A DNA stretch of 8,938 nt, taken from the NCBI GenBank assembly GCA_902803265.1, contig CADCPD010000038.1:1-8938 (forward strand). The letters run 5' to 3'. The stretch is from an uncultured bacterium. Its GTDB lineage: Bacteria; Cyanobacteriota; Vampirovibrionia; Gastranaerophilales; Gastranaerophilaceae. Numbering within the stretch: position 1 is the first letter of the stretch; each line of letters opens with the position of its first letter. Below are positions 1 through 7,089 of this stretch, piece by piece. A model generated the notes under the pieces. That model did not search any database and had not been told where the DNA came from. It saw only the letters and a program-made list of their open reading frames with translations. Made by a program: the position numbers and the translations under genes.

Positions 1-205
1 CCATATTAGAGCGCGTTTGCTCTCCTGTTGGAAGTTGTGTTTGATTTCTTCCTTCTTCTGCGTACGCTAACCCTTTACTTTGTTGAAGATTACTATTGTT
101 ATCTTCTTGCATGTCTGCAGAAGATTGTTTTGCTTTTGAATCTTCTTCATTGTTTACCTGTGGTCTGCTTATAGGATATTGTCTCGGACCAATCTTTGGT
201 ATCAT
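1..205 (-). CDS. Hypothetical protein, N-terminal 68 residues (runs off left edge)
   Basis: I do not recognise this gene. The reverse strand opens with ATG at 205 and stays open to the window edge, giving 68 codons that begin MIPKIGPRQYPISRPQ. A good ribosome binding site, GGAGAG at 215-220, lies 9 bases before the ATG and decides the start. The visible part is very polar (rich in Gln, Asn, Glu, Ser and Lys) and has no signal peptide, membrane segment or cysteine. It looks like a disordered N-terminal tail ahead of a domain lying outside the window. The gene is transcribed divergently from the GGDEF/HD gene across a 177-base gap. No function is proposed. Confidence that it is a real gene comes from the ribosome binding site, the divergent layout and the uninterrupted frame. 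Confidence 0.7.
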   Translation of the reverse strand, partial: MIPKIGPRQYPISRPQVNNEEDSKAKQSSADMQEDNNSNLQQSKGLAYAEEGRNQTQLPTGEQTRSNM

Positions 206-276
206 ACGTTAAATCTCTCCCCAAATTTAAACATATCTCTTTTTTATTATCACATTTATTTCTTTTTATTAGACCA

Positions 277-289
277 TACATTTAATGTA
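277..289. promoter_or_regulatory. Small perfect inverted repeat in the divergent intergenic region
   Basis: TACATTTAATGTA is a perfect 6+1+6 inverted repeat. It lies between two divergently transcribed genes, about 38 bases upstream of the forward -35 box. Its position and symmetry would suit a dimeric regulator, but in such AT-rich DNA it could be chance. No regulator is identified. Confidence 0.2.
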
Positions 290-326
290 CTTTTTTTATT
301 TAATGAAAAATTTTTAAAAGTCCATA

Positions 327-355
327 TTTACTAAGTGTTTAACATGTTGTATAAT
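327..355 (+). promoter_or_regulatory. Sigma-70-like promoter of the GGDEF/HD gene
   Basis: A perfect -10 box TATAAT at 350-355 follows a -35-like TTTACT at 327-332 with a 17-base spacer. Transcription would start near 362, giving a leader of about 20 bases. The leader includes the ribosome binding site AAAGG at 371-375, 7 bases before the ATG at 383. Confidence 0.6.
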
Positions 356-382
356 TGTTGAAAAAAGTTTAAAGGCATCCAA

Positions 383-2305
383 ATGAAGAATTTTTTTGAT
401 AAAATAAAGAATTTTACTAAACAAATTACCGAAGTTGAAAACAATTTATACACAGGTAAAAAAGATTTTTTAGAAATTTATGAGAGAAATGCAGAACTTG
501 AAAAAGAAATAGAAGAACGTACTTATGAGTTAAACATCGCTAACCAACGTATGTTAACTTTGCAACATATCTGGGATATGATGAATTCTTCAAAACCTAT
601 TTCCAGTGTATTGAAAACTACTGTTAAATCTTTGCAAGAAGAATTAAATTATTTAAGCTGTTTAATTATTCAAAAAGAGTCTGATGAAAATGGTGATTAT
701 TCAGAAATTATTGCAATGTCTGAAGATCAAACATCTGAAAGACTTTCTGCACTATTTAAAAACCATCTTAAGACAACAAGATTATCTTATGATAAAAATA
801 AACTAATCTGGAAAGCTCTTTTAAAGCACGAAATTACTCACAGTAAAAGTCTCAGAGACGGGCTTGAATCAATTTTACCAAATCTTGATGAAGAAGTTAT
901 GGAAAATATACTTTCCAATGCAAAATGCCGCTCGTTCATTGTTTTACCTTTAAAAACAATAAATAAAGATTTTGGTGTTCTTTGTGTGTTATCATATAGA
1001 GAAGAATTAACAGAAGGCGAATTAGATTTCTTAAGACTTTTTGCAAGACAAATTGAACTTGCACTTACTATTGTAAATCTGTTCCAAGTCGTTAAAGATC
1101 AAGCCGTAACGGATGCGCTTACAGGCTTATATAACAGAAGATATTTCCAAGAATGTTTGGATAAAGAAGTTATACGTGCAAAACGTCAAAATCAACCGTT
1201 TACAATTATTGGTATTGACTTAGACCACTTAAAACATATTAATGATAAATTTGGTCACTCCTTAGGAGATTTAGCTATTCAGCAAATTTCAAAAGTTTTA
1301 AAACAAAATGCTCGTTCAATTGATGTTCCTGTAAGAATGGGTGGAGAAGAATTTAATATTCTTTTACCCGGTATTGATTCTGATGGAGGAATGAAAGCTG
1401 CAGAGAGAATTCGTAAAGCGATTGAAGATTCTCCAATTGAAATTGTTGGTAAAATTACTGCAAGTTTAGGTGTTGCAACATTTTTGGAACAATCCGATAA
1501 TATAGAAGAATTACTTGAACTTACTGACCAAGCAATGTATCAGTCAAAACGTAACGGAAGAAATCAAGTTACATTAGCAAAAACAAATAACCAATCTTCT
1601 TGGCAAGAACGTGCTATTGATGCGTTTATTGATATATTATCAAAACAACGTGTTCCTATTGATAAAGATTTTTCTAAGGAATTATGCGACAAATTAAAAG
1701 AAACTACAGCTGATAGTAATTCGCCAAAAGAGATGGTTTATACTGTTACCGATATGCTTTCAAAGATTTATAATCCTCAGCATAATGATGGTTCTACAAA
1801 GTCAAAACTTATCATTGCGACAATGCTTGCAAAACACTTTGAATTATCACCTGAAGAACTTGATAATTTAAAGATTGCAATGCTTTTATATGATATCGGT
1901 AATTTAATGCTTCCGAAAGAACTTTTACAAAAATCAGAACCGTTATCAGAAGAAGAATTACAGCATATAAAAGAACATCCTGTAATCGCTGCAAGAAAGA
2001 TTTTGGAACCTATATCAGATATTCAGGATGTTATACCTATTATTGAAAAACATCATGAAAACTGGGATGGAACAGGTTATCCAAACAAGATAAAGGGTCC
2101 TGAAATTCCTCTTGTTTCTCAAATAATATTAATTACGGATGCCTATTTTGCGATGACGGAAAAACGCTCATATCGTGAACAATTATCAAAGGAAGAAGCT
2201 CTGGAAATAATTAAAGCAGATGCCGGTAAAAAATGGAACGAATCTCTTGTTAAAGAGTTTATTCATTTGATTGGAAAACACGAAAATTCCATAAAATTAG
2301 GATAA
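383..2305 (+). CDS. Diguanylate cyclase with GAF-like, GGDEF and degenerate HD-GYP domains
   Basis: This 640-residue cytoplasmic protein is predicted to make cyclic di-GMP from two GTP. It has no signal peptide or membrane segment. The domains in order are: a coiled coil (about 28-60), a GAF-like sensory region (about 60-235), GGDEF (about 240-400) and HD-GYP-like (about 450-635). The GGDEF half looks active: GGEEF is at 320-324, the metal-binding stretch around D279/D281 and N287-D288 is present, and GHSLGD is at 291-296. RSID at 311-314, five residues before GGEEF, matches the product-inhibition I-site. The HD-GYP half keeps HP (532-533), HHENWDGTGYP (557-567) and D586. However, the usual HDIGK reads YDIGN (503-507), and the family's earlier conserved His is not apparent. 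Phosphodiesterase activity is therefore doubtful, and this half may bind or regulate instead. The start is supported by AAAGG 7 bases upstream. The gene ends 11 bases from the convergent antiporter gene. Confidence 0.93.
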   Translation: MKNFFDKIKNFTKQITEVENNLYTGKKDFLEIYERNAELEKEIEERTYELNIANQRMLTLQHIWDMMNSSKPISSVLKTTVKSLQEELNYLSCLIIQKESDENGDYSEIIAMSEDQTSERLSALFKNHLKTTRLSYDKNKLIWKALLKHEITHSKSLRDGLESILPNLDEEVMENILSNAKCRSFIVLPLKTINKDFGVLCVLSYREELTEGELDFLRLFARQIELALTIVNLFQVVKDQAVTDALTGLYNRRYFQECLDKEVIRAKRQNQPFTIIGIDLDHLKHINDKFGHSLGDLAIQQISKVLKQNARSIDVPVRMGGEEFNILLPGIDSDGGMKAAERIRKAIEDSPIEIVGKITASLGVATFLEQSDNIEELLELTDQAMYQSKRNGRNQVTLAKTNNQSSWQERAIDAFIDILSKQRVPIDKDFSKELCDKLKETTADSNSPKEMVYTVTDMLSKIYNPQHNDGSTKSKLIIATMLAKHFELSPEELDNLKIAMLLYDIGNLMLPKELLQKSEPLSEEELQHIKEHPVIAARKILEPISDIQDVIPIIEKHHENWDGTGYPNKIKGPEIPLVSQIILITDAYFAMTEKRSYREQLSKEEALEIIKADAGKKWNESLVKEFIHLIGKHENSIKLG

Positions 2306-2316
2306 CAATATAATTA

Positions 2317-3639
2317 TTAAAATATAAATACTGCCAAAACCGCAAATATTATTATTGGAATATTAAAGTGTAAAAATGTCGGAATACATGTGTCAGTAAT
2401 ATGATTATGCTGTCCGTCCGCATTTAAGCCAGAAGTCGGGCCCAGAGTTGTATCCGAAACAGGAGATCCGGCATCACCAAGAGCCGCTGTTGCTGATATT
2501 AAAATTATTGATGCTGGGACAGAAATTCCTAATTTTAAGCAAATAGGAACAAATAGTACTGTCATAATAGGAATAGTCCCAAAAGAAGTTCCAATACCCA
2601 TTGTAACGAATAATCCAATTAGCAGCATTGCGGTTACCGCAAATAGTTTGCTACTTGCTAAATAAGGTAAAACAGCATTTACTAAGGTTTCAATACCTCC
2701 GCTTTCTTGGAGTACAAGAGCAAATCCTGCTGCAATAAGCATTACAAATGCAATATGACCCATTAGTAATATACCTTGATTAAACAAATCATCTGATTTT
2801 TTATGATTTACAACACCTGTTGCAAAGATTATGGTCAAACCAATTACAGCACCAAGAGGCAAAGAACTTGTTGTCAATTGAATTAATAAAGTAGTAAAAG
2901 CAGCGAAAAGGACTATTGCGTGCTTTTTGTTAAATTTTAAATCTTGTTCGCAAAATTTATGTTCTTCTGTTGCAAGTATTGGTAAATCATTATACATTCT
3001 TGGCTTTCTGTAACTTATAAATATTGCAATTAAAAGACCTATAAGCATTGCAAGCGCAATAAACCAATTAACATGCCAAACATCTTTTACACTTACGGTC
3101 ATTCCGCTTTTAGTCATATAATCTGCAATTAAGCCTTGAAAAATTAATCCAAATCCTGCAGGAATTGCTATATATGGCATTTTTAAACCAAAAGCAAGGC
3201 TTGAAGCTATCATTCTTCTATCAATTTTTAGTTTGTTCATCAAACCTAATAACGGCGGAATTAATATCGGAATAAAAGCGATGTGTATCGGGATTAAATT
3301 TTGAGAAGCCATTGCCATAAATATTAATACCAAAACTAAATATCGTTTTTTACCATTTATTATTTTTTCCAAGTATTTTGAAATTAATGTAGAAAGTCCT
3401 GTTGAAGTAATTACGGCAGCAAAAGTTCCTAATAATATGTAAGAAAGTGCTGTTTCAGAATTTGCACCCATACCACTGATGAACAAATTCATTGTTTTTG
3501 TAAACGTAAAATGAGAAAATAATCCGGCAATTATTGTTGAAAGAATCAGTGATAATATTACATTAACTTTGCACAAACATAAAATGCAAAGAAAAATAAC
3601 TGATATTAATATTGGGTTTAATAATACGCTATAATCCAT
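2317..3639 (-). CDS. Na+/H+ antiporter family permease (YuiF-like)
   Basis: This 440-residue polytopic inner-membrane transporter is hydrophobic almost throughout, with roughly ten or more membrane segments. It resembles the Na+/H+ antiporter family protein typified by Bacillus YuiF. An N-terminal segment rich in V/I/L leads into GMGANSETALSYILLG (56-71). A glycine-rich MGIGTSFGTIPIM lies at 347-359. The family's most conserved block, GDAGSPVSDTTLGPTSG, is at 388-404 and is followed by NADGQHNHITDTCIPTFLHFN up to about 426. The length is normal for the family. Members are annotated as sodium/proton antiporters, but some may carry amino acids, so the substrate is not settled by sequence. The ribosome binding site is weak (no clear purine-rich match in the 15 bases before the ATG). 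The gene follows the small secreted-protein gene on the same strand after 38 bases and is probably co-transcribed with it. Confidence 0.88.
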   Translation of the reverse strand: MDYSVLLNPILISVIFLCILCLCKVNVILSLILSTIIAGLFSHFTFTKTMNLFISGMGANSETALSYILLGTFAAVITSTGLSTLISKYLEKIINGKKRYLVLVLIFMAMASQNLIPIHIAFIPILIPPLLGLMNKLKIDRRMIASSLAFGLKMPYIAIPAGFGLIFQGLIADYMTKSGMTVSVKDVWHVNWFIALAMLIGLLIAIFISYRKPRMYNDLPILATEEHKFCEQDLKFNKKHAIVLFAAFTTLLIQLTTSSLPLGAVIGLTIIFATGVVNHKKSDDLFNQGILLMGHIAFVMLIAAGFALVLQESGGIETLVNAVLPYLASSKLFAVTAMLLIGLFVTMGIGTSFGTIPIMTVLFVPICLKLGISVPASIILISATAALGDAGSPVSDTTLGPTSGLNADGQHNHITDTCIPTFLHFNIPIIIFAVLAVFIF

Positions 3640-3677
3640 ACTTAGTTAATATATCATGCTAAATTAACATTAAAAAG

Positions 3678-4226
3678 TTAATCCTCAAAATAAGTAACAA
3701 AAGTAAATGCATTGAATTCCATTGAGCCAAACATAATTTTCAGTTGATTTTTTGTTATTGGCTCATATTTCAAAAAGTATATTTCGTTAGAATTAAAGTC
3801 ATCTTCAGTTTCATATGCTTCTGCTTTAGCTATCAGGCTATGACCTTGATAAAAATTCAAATAAACCTTATCACCTTTTTTTTCACCAATTACCATATAA
3901 TGTCCAGGAATTAAAATTGTGTCGTCGATAATAACTTTTACCGGCAGATTTAACAAAGGCATTGCAGTATTAATATTTGAAAGCAGTTCTGTTTCATTTG
4001 CTTTATTTATTTCTTTACCTTTTGCAGGTTTCTTTGTTTTTGAGCCTTTTTTTCTTTTTTCAAGTTCGGTCATTATGTTTTCAAATTCTTTATTAGTAAT
4101 AGGTTTTTGACCATCCCAAGCGTTATCGGGGTTTCCTATAGAATTCCAATCAACATCTTCTGCAAAAACTACACTAAACGGTGTAATTATTCCGAATATT
4201 AGTAGACATAGTAAAAACTTTCTCAT
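3678..4226 (-). CDS. Small secreted protein of unknown function
   Basis: I do not recognise this 182-residue protein as a named family. It begins with a typical Sec signal peptide: MRKF, then a hydrophobic core, then VVFA|ED with likely cleavage after residue 22. There is no lipobox Cys, so it is predicted to be periplasmic or exported. The mature part starts with a short acidic, aromatic stretch (DVDWNSIGNPDNAWDGQKP, about 24-42). A very lysine-rich linker follows (about 57-75). The C-terminal domain (about 85-182) looks beta-rich, with short alternating hydrophobic strands and many aromatics, and ends in TYFED. The gene sits 38 bases upstream of the antiporter gene on the same strand, so it may be an accessory to that transporter; this is inference only. 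I see no strong ribosome binding site. The start is chosen because the signal peptide begins directly at this Met. Confidence 0.75.
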   Translation of the reverse strand: MRKFLLCLLIFGIITPFSVVFAEDVDWNSIGNPDNAWDGQKPITNKEFENIMTELEKRKKGSKTKKPAKGKEINKANETELLSNINTAMPLLNLPVKVIIDDTILIPGHYMVIGEKKGDKVYLNFYQGHSLIAKAEAYETEDDFNSNEIYFLKYEPITKNQLKIMFGSMEFNAFTFVTYFED

Positions 4227-4301
4227 ACAATTACTATAATACTTTTTGTAAAAAAGTAAACTTCGTTAAGCTTTTTTAAAATCGCAGTAGTTTTTATAAA
4301 A

Positions 4302-4314
4302 AAGGATTTTTATG
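4302..4314 (+). promoter_or_regulatory. Ribosome binding site and start of the TPR gene
   Basis: AAAGGA at about 4301-4306 lies 5 bases before the ATG at 4312. The first residues after this ATG are the hydrophobic anchor, which supports the start. A TATAAT at 4235-4240 could be the -10 box of this gene, but no convincing -35 precedes it. Confidence 0.5.
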
Positions 4315-5949
4315 ACAAATATTGTAGTAGTTGTAATCATATTGATATCAATTGTTTCAGTGATATACCTTTCTTATTTACTGCTATCATTTTCAGAACC
4401 TTCTAAAAAGAAAGTATTGCAAATTAGTTTAGAAGATATGTTAAAGCAAATTGAAATGCTTTACAGACAAAAAAGATATGAAATTGTTGAGAATGTTGCG
4501 TTAGAATATTTGAAAAGCGAACCGAATGCTGTTGAAATTAGGGAATATTTAGCAAAAGCATATTTTTCAAGAGATAAAATTTATGATGCAATAAGTGTTA
4601 TTCTTCAAATAGTTGAAAAATACCCAGATAATGTTTCAATGAGAATTTTGCTTGCAAAATGTTATAAAAAGATAAACCAATATTCAAAAGCGATAAATGA
4701 ATACAAAATTATTTTGGATTATGATTCTGAAAATATTATAGCAATAAGAGAACTTGCAGATGTTTATATGTCACAAAATCAAAAGATTTCTGCAGTTAAA
4801 ATGTATAAAAAGCTTGAACAATACGTTAGCAACAATGCTGAATTATTAAGAATAAAGATTATTTTAGCAGATTTAAATATGGATTTAGAAGATTATCAAA
4901 AAGCTTTTGAAGAGTTATTTGAAATAAAAGAAATTTATCCTGAAAACATAGATATAAACAGAAAATTAATAGAACTATACATAAAAACTAATGATTTTGA
5001 AAATGCAATAAATCTAAGCAAAGAGTTGTTATCAAGTGCACAAGATGATAATTTCTCATTATGGTTATTACAAACGCTTGTTAATATTTACTACGCACTA
5101 AAAGATTACGATACAACTATTGAGTACGCAGAACAATTATTTGAACATCCGTTTTCTGACAAAGTTTCTACTCGTGCATTAATAGCTAAGGTTTATATTT
5201 TAAAGGGAGATTTTCAAAAGGGTTTAGATTATCTTTTAATTTTAGCTGAAAACAATCCTGAAAACGTTGAAATAAGAAGAATAATTGCAAAATCATATCA
5301 CGATGAAAAGAAATTTGAAGAAGCTATCGATACATACAAAGAAATTTTAGATTTGGTACCTCCAAGAGAAGTTTCTCTTGTACATACCGATATGAGTAAT
5401 GTTTATGTAGATTGGGCTATGTATTTATTTGAGCAAGAAGACTATAATGCTTGTTTCAAATTATTCCCATTAGCAATTCAATATGATGAAATAAATCCTA
5501 ACATATACTTCCAGTTAGGTAATGTTAACATGCACATAAAAAGTTATAATGAAGCGATTATTCAATTTAACAAAGCTATTGAATTAGATCCGACAAGAGC
5601 CGAATGTTATATTGCACTTTCTGAATGTTATGAATTAATAGAAAACATATATGAAGAAAAGAATGCATTGTTAAATGCTATCAAATATGATGCTCAGAAC
5701 GAATATGCATATTACAAATTAGCAAGATTATACGGACAACAAAGAGATATTGAAAATGAAATATCTTCACTACGCAGAGTTATTCAATTAAATCCTGAAC
5801 ACATAGGTGCACGACACCAATTGGCGTTAATTTATGAAAGTCAGGGACAAATTTATGATGCCATAGATATGTACGAATCTATTATAAAAATCGAACCTGA
5901 AAACTCTATGGCAAAAGATAATCTTAAGATGTTGAGAGAAGCTTTATAA
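4312..5949 (+). CDS. Membrane-anchored tetratricopeptide repeat (TPR) protein
   Basis: This 545-residue protein has one N-terminal membrane segment (about 3-27: Val/Ile/Leu-rich, then SYLLLSF). It is followed by an all-helical solenoid covering the rest of the sequence. About a dozen or more TPR-like units of 34-36 residues are visible, with the classic alternation of small and aromatic residues. Examples are AKAYFSRDKIYDAISVILQI (81-100), AKCYKKINQYSKAINEYKII (115-134) and the best-conserved IYFQLGNVNMHIKSYNEAII (398-417), followed by ELDP. The repeat domain would face one side of the membrane and act as a protein-protein docking scaffold. The layout resembles LapB/YciM, but the C-terminal zinc-ribbon cysteines of that protein are absent, so I do not assign it. 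The partner is unknown. The gene is transcribed divergently from the secreted-protein gene and is followed by a 99-base gap before lactate dehydrogenase. Confidence 0.88.
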   Translation: MTNIVVVVIILISIVSVIYLSYLLLSFSEPSKKKVLQISLEDMLKQIEMLYRQKRYEIVENVALEYLKSEPNAVEIREYLAKAYFSRDKIYDAISVILQIVEKYPDNVSMRILLAKCYKKINQYSKAINEYKIILDYDSENIIAIRELADVYMSQNQKISAVKMYKKLEQYVSNNAELLRIKIILADLNMDLEDYQKAFEELFEIKEIYPENIDINRKLIELYIKTNDFENAINLSKELLSSAQDDNFSLWLLQTLVNIYYALKDYDTTIEYAEQLFEHPFSDKVSTRALIAKVYILKGDFQKGLDYLLILAENNPENVEIRRIIAKSYHDEKKFEEAIDTYKEILDLVPPREVSLVHTDMSNVYVDWAMYLFEQEDYNACFKLFPLAIQYDEINPNIYFQLGNVNMHIKSYNEAIIQFNKAIELDPTRAECYIALSECYELIENIYEEKNALLNAIKYDAQNEYAYYKLARLYGQQRDIENEISSLRRVIQLNPEHIGARHQLALIYESQGQIYDAIDMYESIIKIEPENSMAKDNLKMLREAL

Positions 5950-5988
5950 ACACCTTTTATTATTAAAATTTGTCTATCGGCGTCCAAC

Positions 5989-6029
5989 TTACCAATATTA
6001 AAACTTTTAGATTATAATATAATTATAAT
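5989..6029 (+). promoter_or_regulatory. Promoter of the lactate dehydrogenase gene
   Basis: TATAAT at 6013-6018 has a -35-like TTACCA at 5989-5994 with an 18-base spacer. A second TATAAT at 6024-6029 lies just downstream. Either one puts transcription start within about 25 bases of the ATG at 6049 and makes the earlier ATG at 6034 an unlikely start. Confidence 0.5.
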
Positions 6030-6048
6030 TTGAATGAAAGGTTGTTAT

Positions 6049-7014
6049 ATGGGAAAAAATTGTTTAAATTGTTCAAATATCAGAAAAGTTACGATAATAG
6101 GCTGTGGATTTGTCGGCGCAGCTTGTGCTTTTAGTATTATGCAAAGCGGTTTATTTTCGGAAATGGTTTTAATAGATTCCGATAGAAATAAAGCTGAGGG
6201 CGAAGCTCTCGATATTAGCCACGGTGTTCCTTTTTCAAAGCCGATAAAAATATATGCAGGAGATTATGCTGATATTAAGGGCTCATCTGTTGTTATTGTA
6301 ACGGCAGGCGCGAGCCAAAAACCAAACGAAACAAGATTAGATTTGGTAAAGAAAAATATTTCAATTTTCAAAAAAATCATTCCAGAAATTCGTGCGAACG
6401 GATTCAACGGAGTATTATTAATAGTTGCAAATCCTGTTGATATTTTGACAACAGTATCAATAAAATTGAGCGGATTACCTGAGAATAAAGTTTTAGGTTC
6501 CGGAACAGTTCTTGATACGGCAAGATTAAAATATGAATTAAGTGAACACTTAAACGTAGACAGCAGAAGTATCCATGCTTTTATAATAGGCGAACACGGA
6601 GATTCTGAAATTGCTGCTTGGTCTAGTGCAAATGTATCCGGTATACCTCTACATAATTTTTGTGAAATGAGAGGTCATTTTGACCATGATGAAGCAATGC
6701 AAAGAATTGCCGAAGATGTTAAAAACAGTGCATATACGATTATAGAAAAGAAAAAATCTACATATTACGGAATAGCAATGTCTGTAAAAAGAATTTGTGA
6801 AGCGATAGTAAGAGATGAAAAATCTATACTTCCGGTATCATCAATGATGCACGGAGAATACGGTATTTCTGAGGTAGCACTTTCAATGCCTGCAATAGTA
6901 GGAAAAGATGGTATAGAAAAACATGTTCCAATCCAACTGAATGAAGATGAAATTTCAAAACTAAAACAATCGGCCGAAACACTAAAAAATGTTTTAAGCC
7001 AAAATGAAATATAA
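6049..7014 (+). CDS. ldh: L-lactate dehydrogenase
   Basis: This cytoplasmic, NAD-dependent enzyme interconverts pyruvate and L-lactate, regenerating NAD+ in fermentation. The predicted protein has 321 residues, a normal family length. The Rossmann motif GCGFVG is at 18-23, with the NAD-ribose acid D43. The substrate loop ASQKPNETRLDL (88-99) carries Gln at the position that separates lactate (Gln) from malate (Arg) dehydrogenases, plus the catalytic-loop Arg (R96). The catalytic Asp and substrate-binding Arg are in LDTAR (D156, R159), and the proton-relay His is in GEHGDSE (H183). I chose ATG 6049 over the in-frame ATG at 6034 because GAAAGG at 6036-6041 lies 7 bases ahead of it. The later start also fits the -10 boxes at 6013 and 6024. 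The N-terminus carries an unusual CLNC pair (C5, C8). The gene stands alone between its own promoter and a terminator hairpin. Confidence 0.95.
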   Translation: MGKNCLNCSNIRKVTIIGCGFVGAACAFSIMQSGLFSEMVLIDSDRNKAEGEALDISHGVPFSKPIKIYAGDYADIKGSSVVIVTAGASQKPNETRLDLVKKNISIFKKIIPEIRANGFNGVLLIVANPVDILTTVSIKLSGLPENKVLGSGTVLDTARLKYELSEHLNVDSRSIHAFIIGEHGDSEIAAWSSANVSGIPLHNFCEMRGHFDHDEAMQRIAEDVKNSAYTIIEKKKSTYYGIAMSVKRICEAIVRDEKSILPVSSMMHGEYGISEVALSMPAIVGKDGIEKHVPIQLNEDEISKLKQSAETLKNVLSQNEI

Positions 7015-7030
7015 TATATAAAGCAAAATA

Positions 7031-7064
7031 TCAAAAGAACTACCTTATTTGGTAGCTCTTTTGA
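7031..7064. terminator. Bidirectional terminator hairpin between ldh and the Cys-rich gene
   Basis: Two 14-base arms, 7031-7044 and 7051-7064, pair around a 6-base loop with a single A/C mismatch. The core is CTACC/GGTAG, and the outer stem holds TCTTTT on both strands. It lies between the convergent ends of ldh and the Cys-rich gene, so it can stop transcription from both sides. Confidence 0.8.
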
Positions 7065-7089
7065 TTATAAATATGTATTATAGATTTTG

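Noticed and set aside
1812..1994. Reverse-strand open frame inside the GGDEF/HD gene
   Set aside because: It is antisense to the HD-GYP domain and shows no independent coding evidence.
3664..3681. TTAAC/GTTAA inverted repeat between the secreted-protein and antiporter genes
   Set aside because: The arms are only five bases and all but one pair is A-T, with an 8-base loop. It is too weak to call a terminator or operator.
3919..4110. Forward open frame inside the secreted-protein gene
   Set aside because: It is the complement of the Lys-rich region, which produces an artificial Phe/Ser-rich hydrophobic product.
4250..4277. Interrupted A/T hairpin (AAAAAAG ... CTTTTTT) upstream of the TPR gene
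   Set aside because: The stem is interrupted by unpaired bases and almost all A-T. It lies in a divergent promoter region where no terminator is expected.
6765..7034. Reverse-strand open frame overlapping the end of ldh
   Set aside because: It is antisense to clearly conserved lactate dehydrogenase sequence, extends into the terminator, and has no ribosome binding site.
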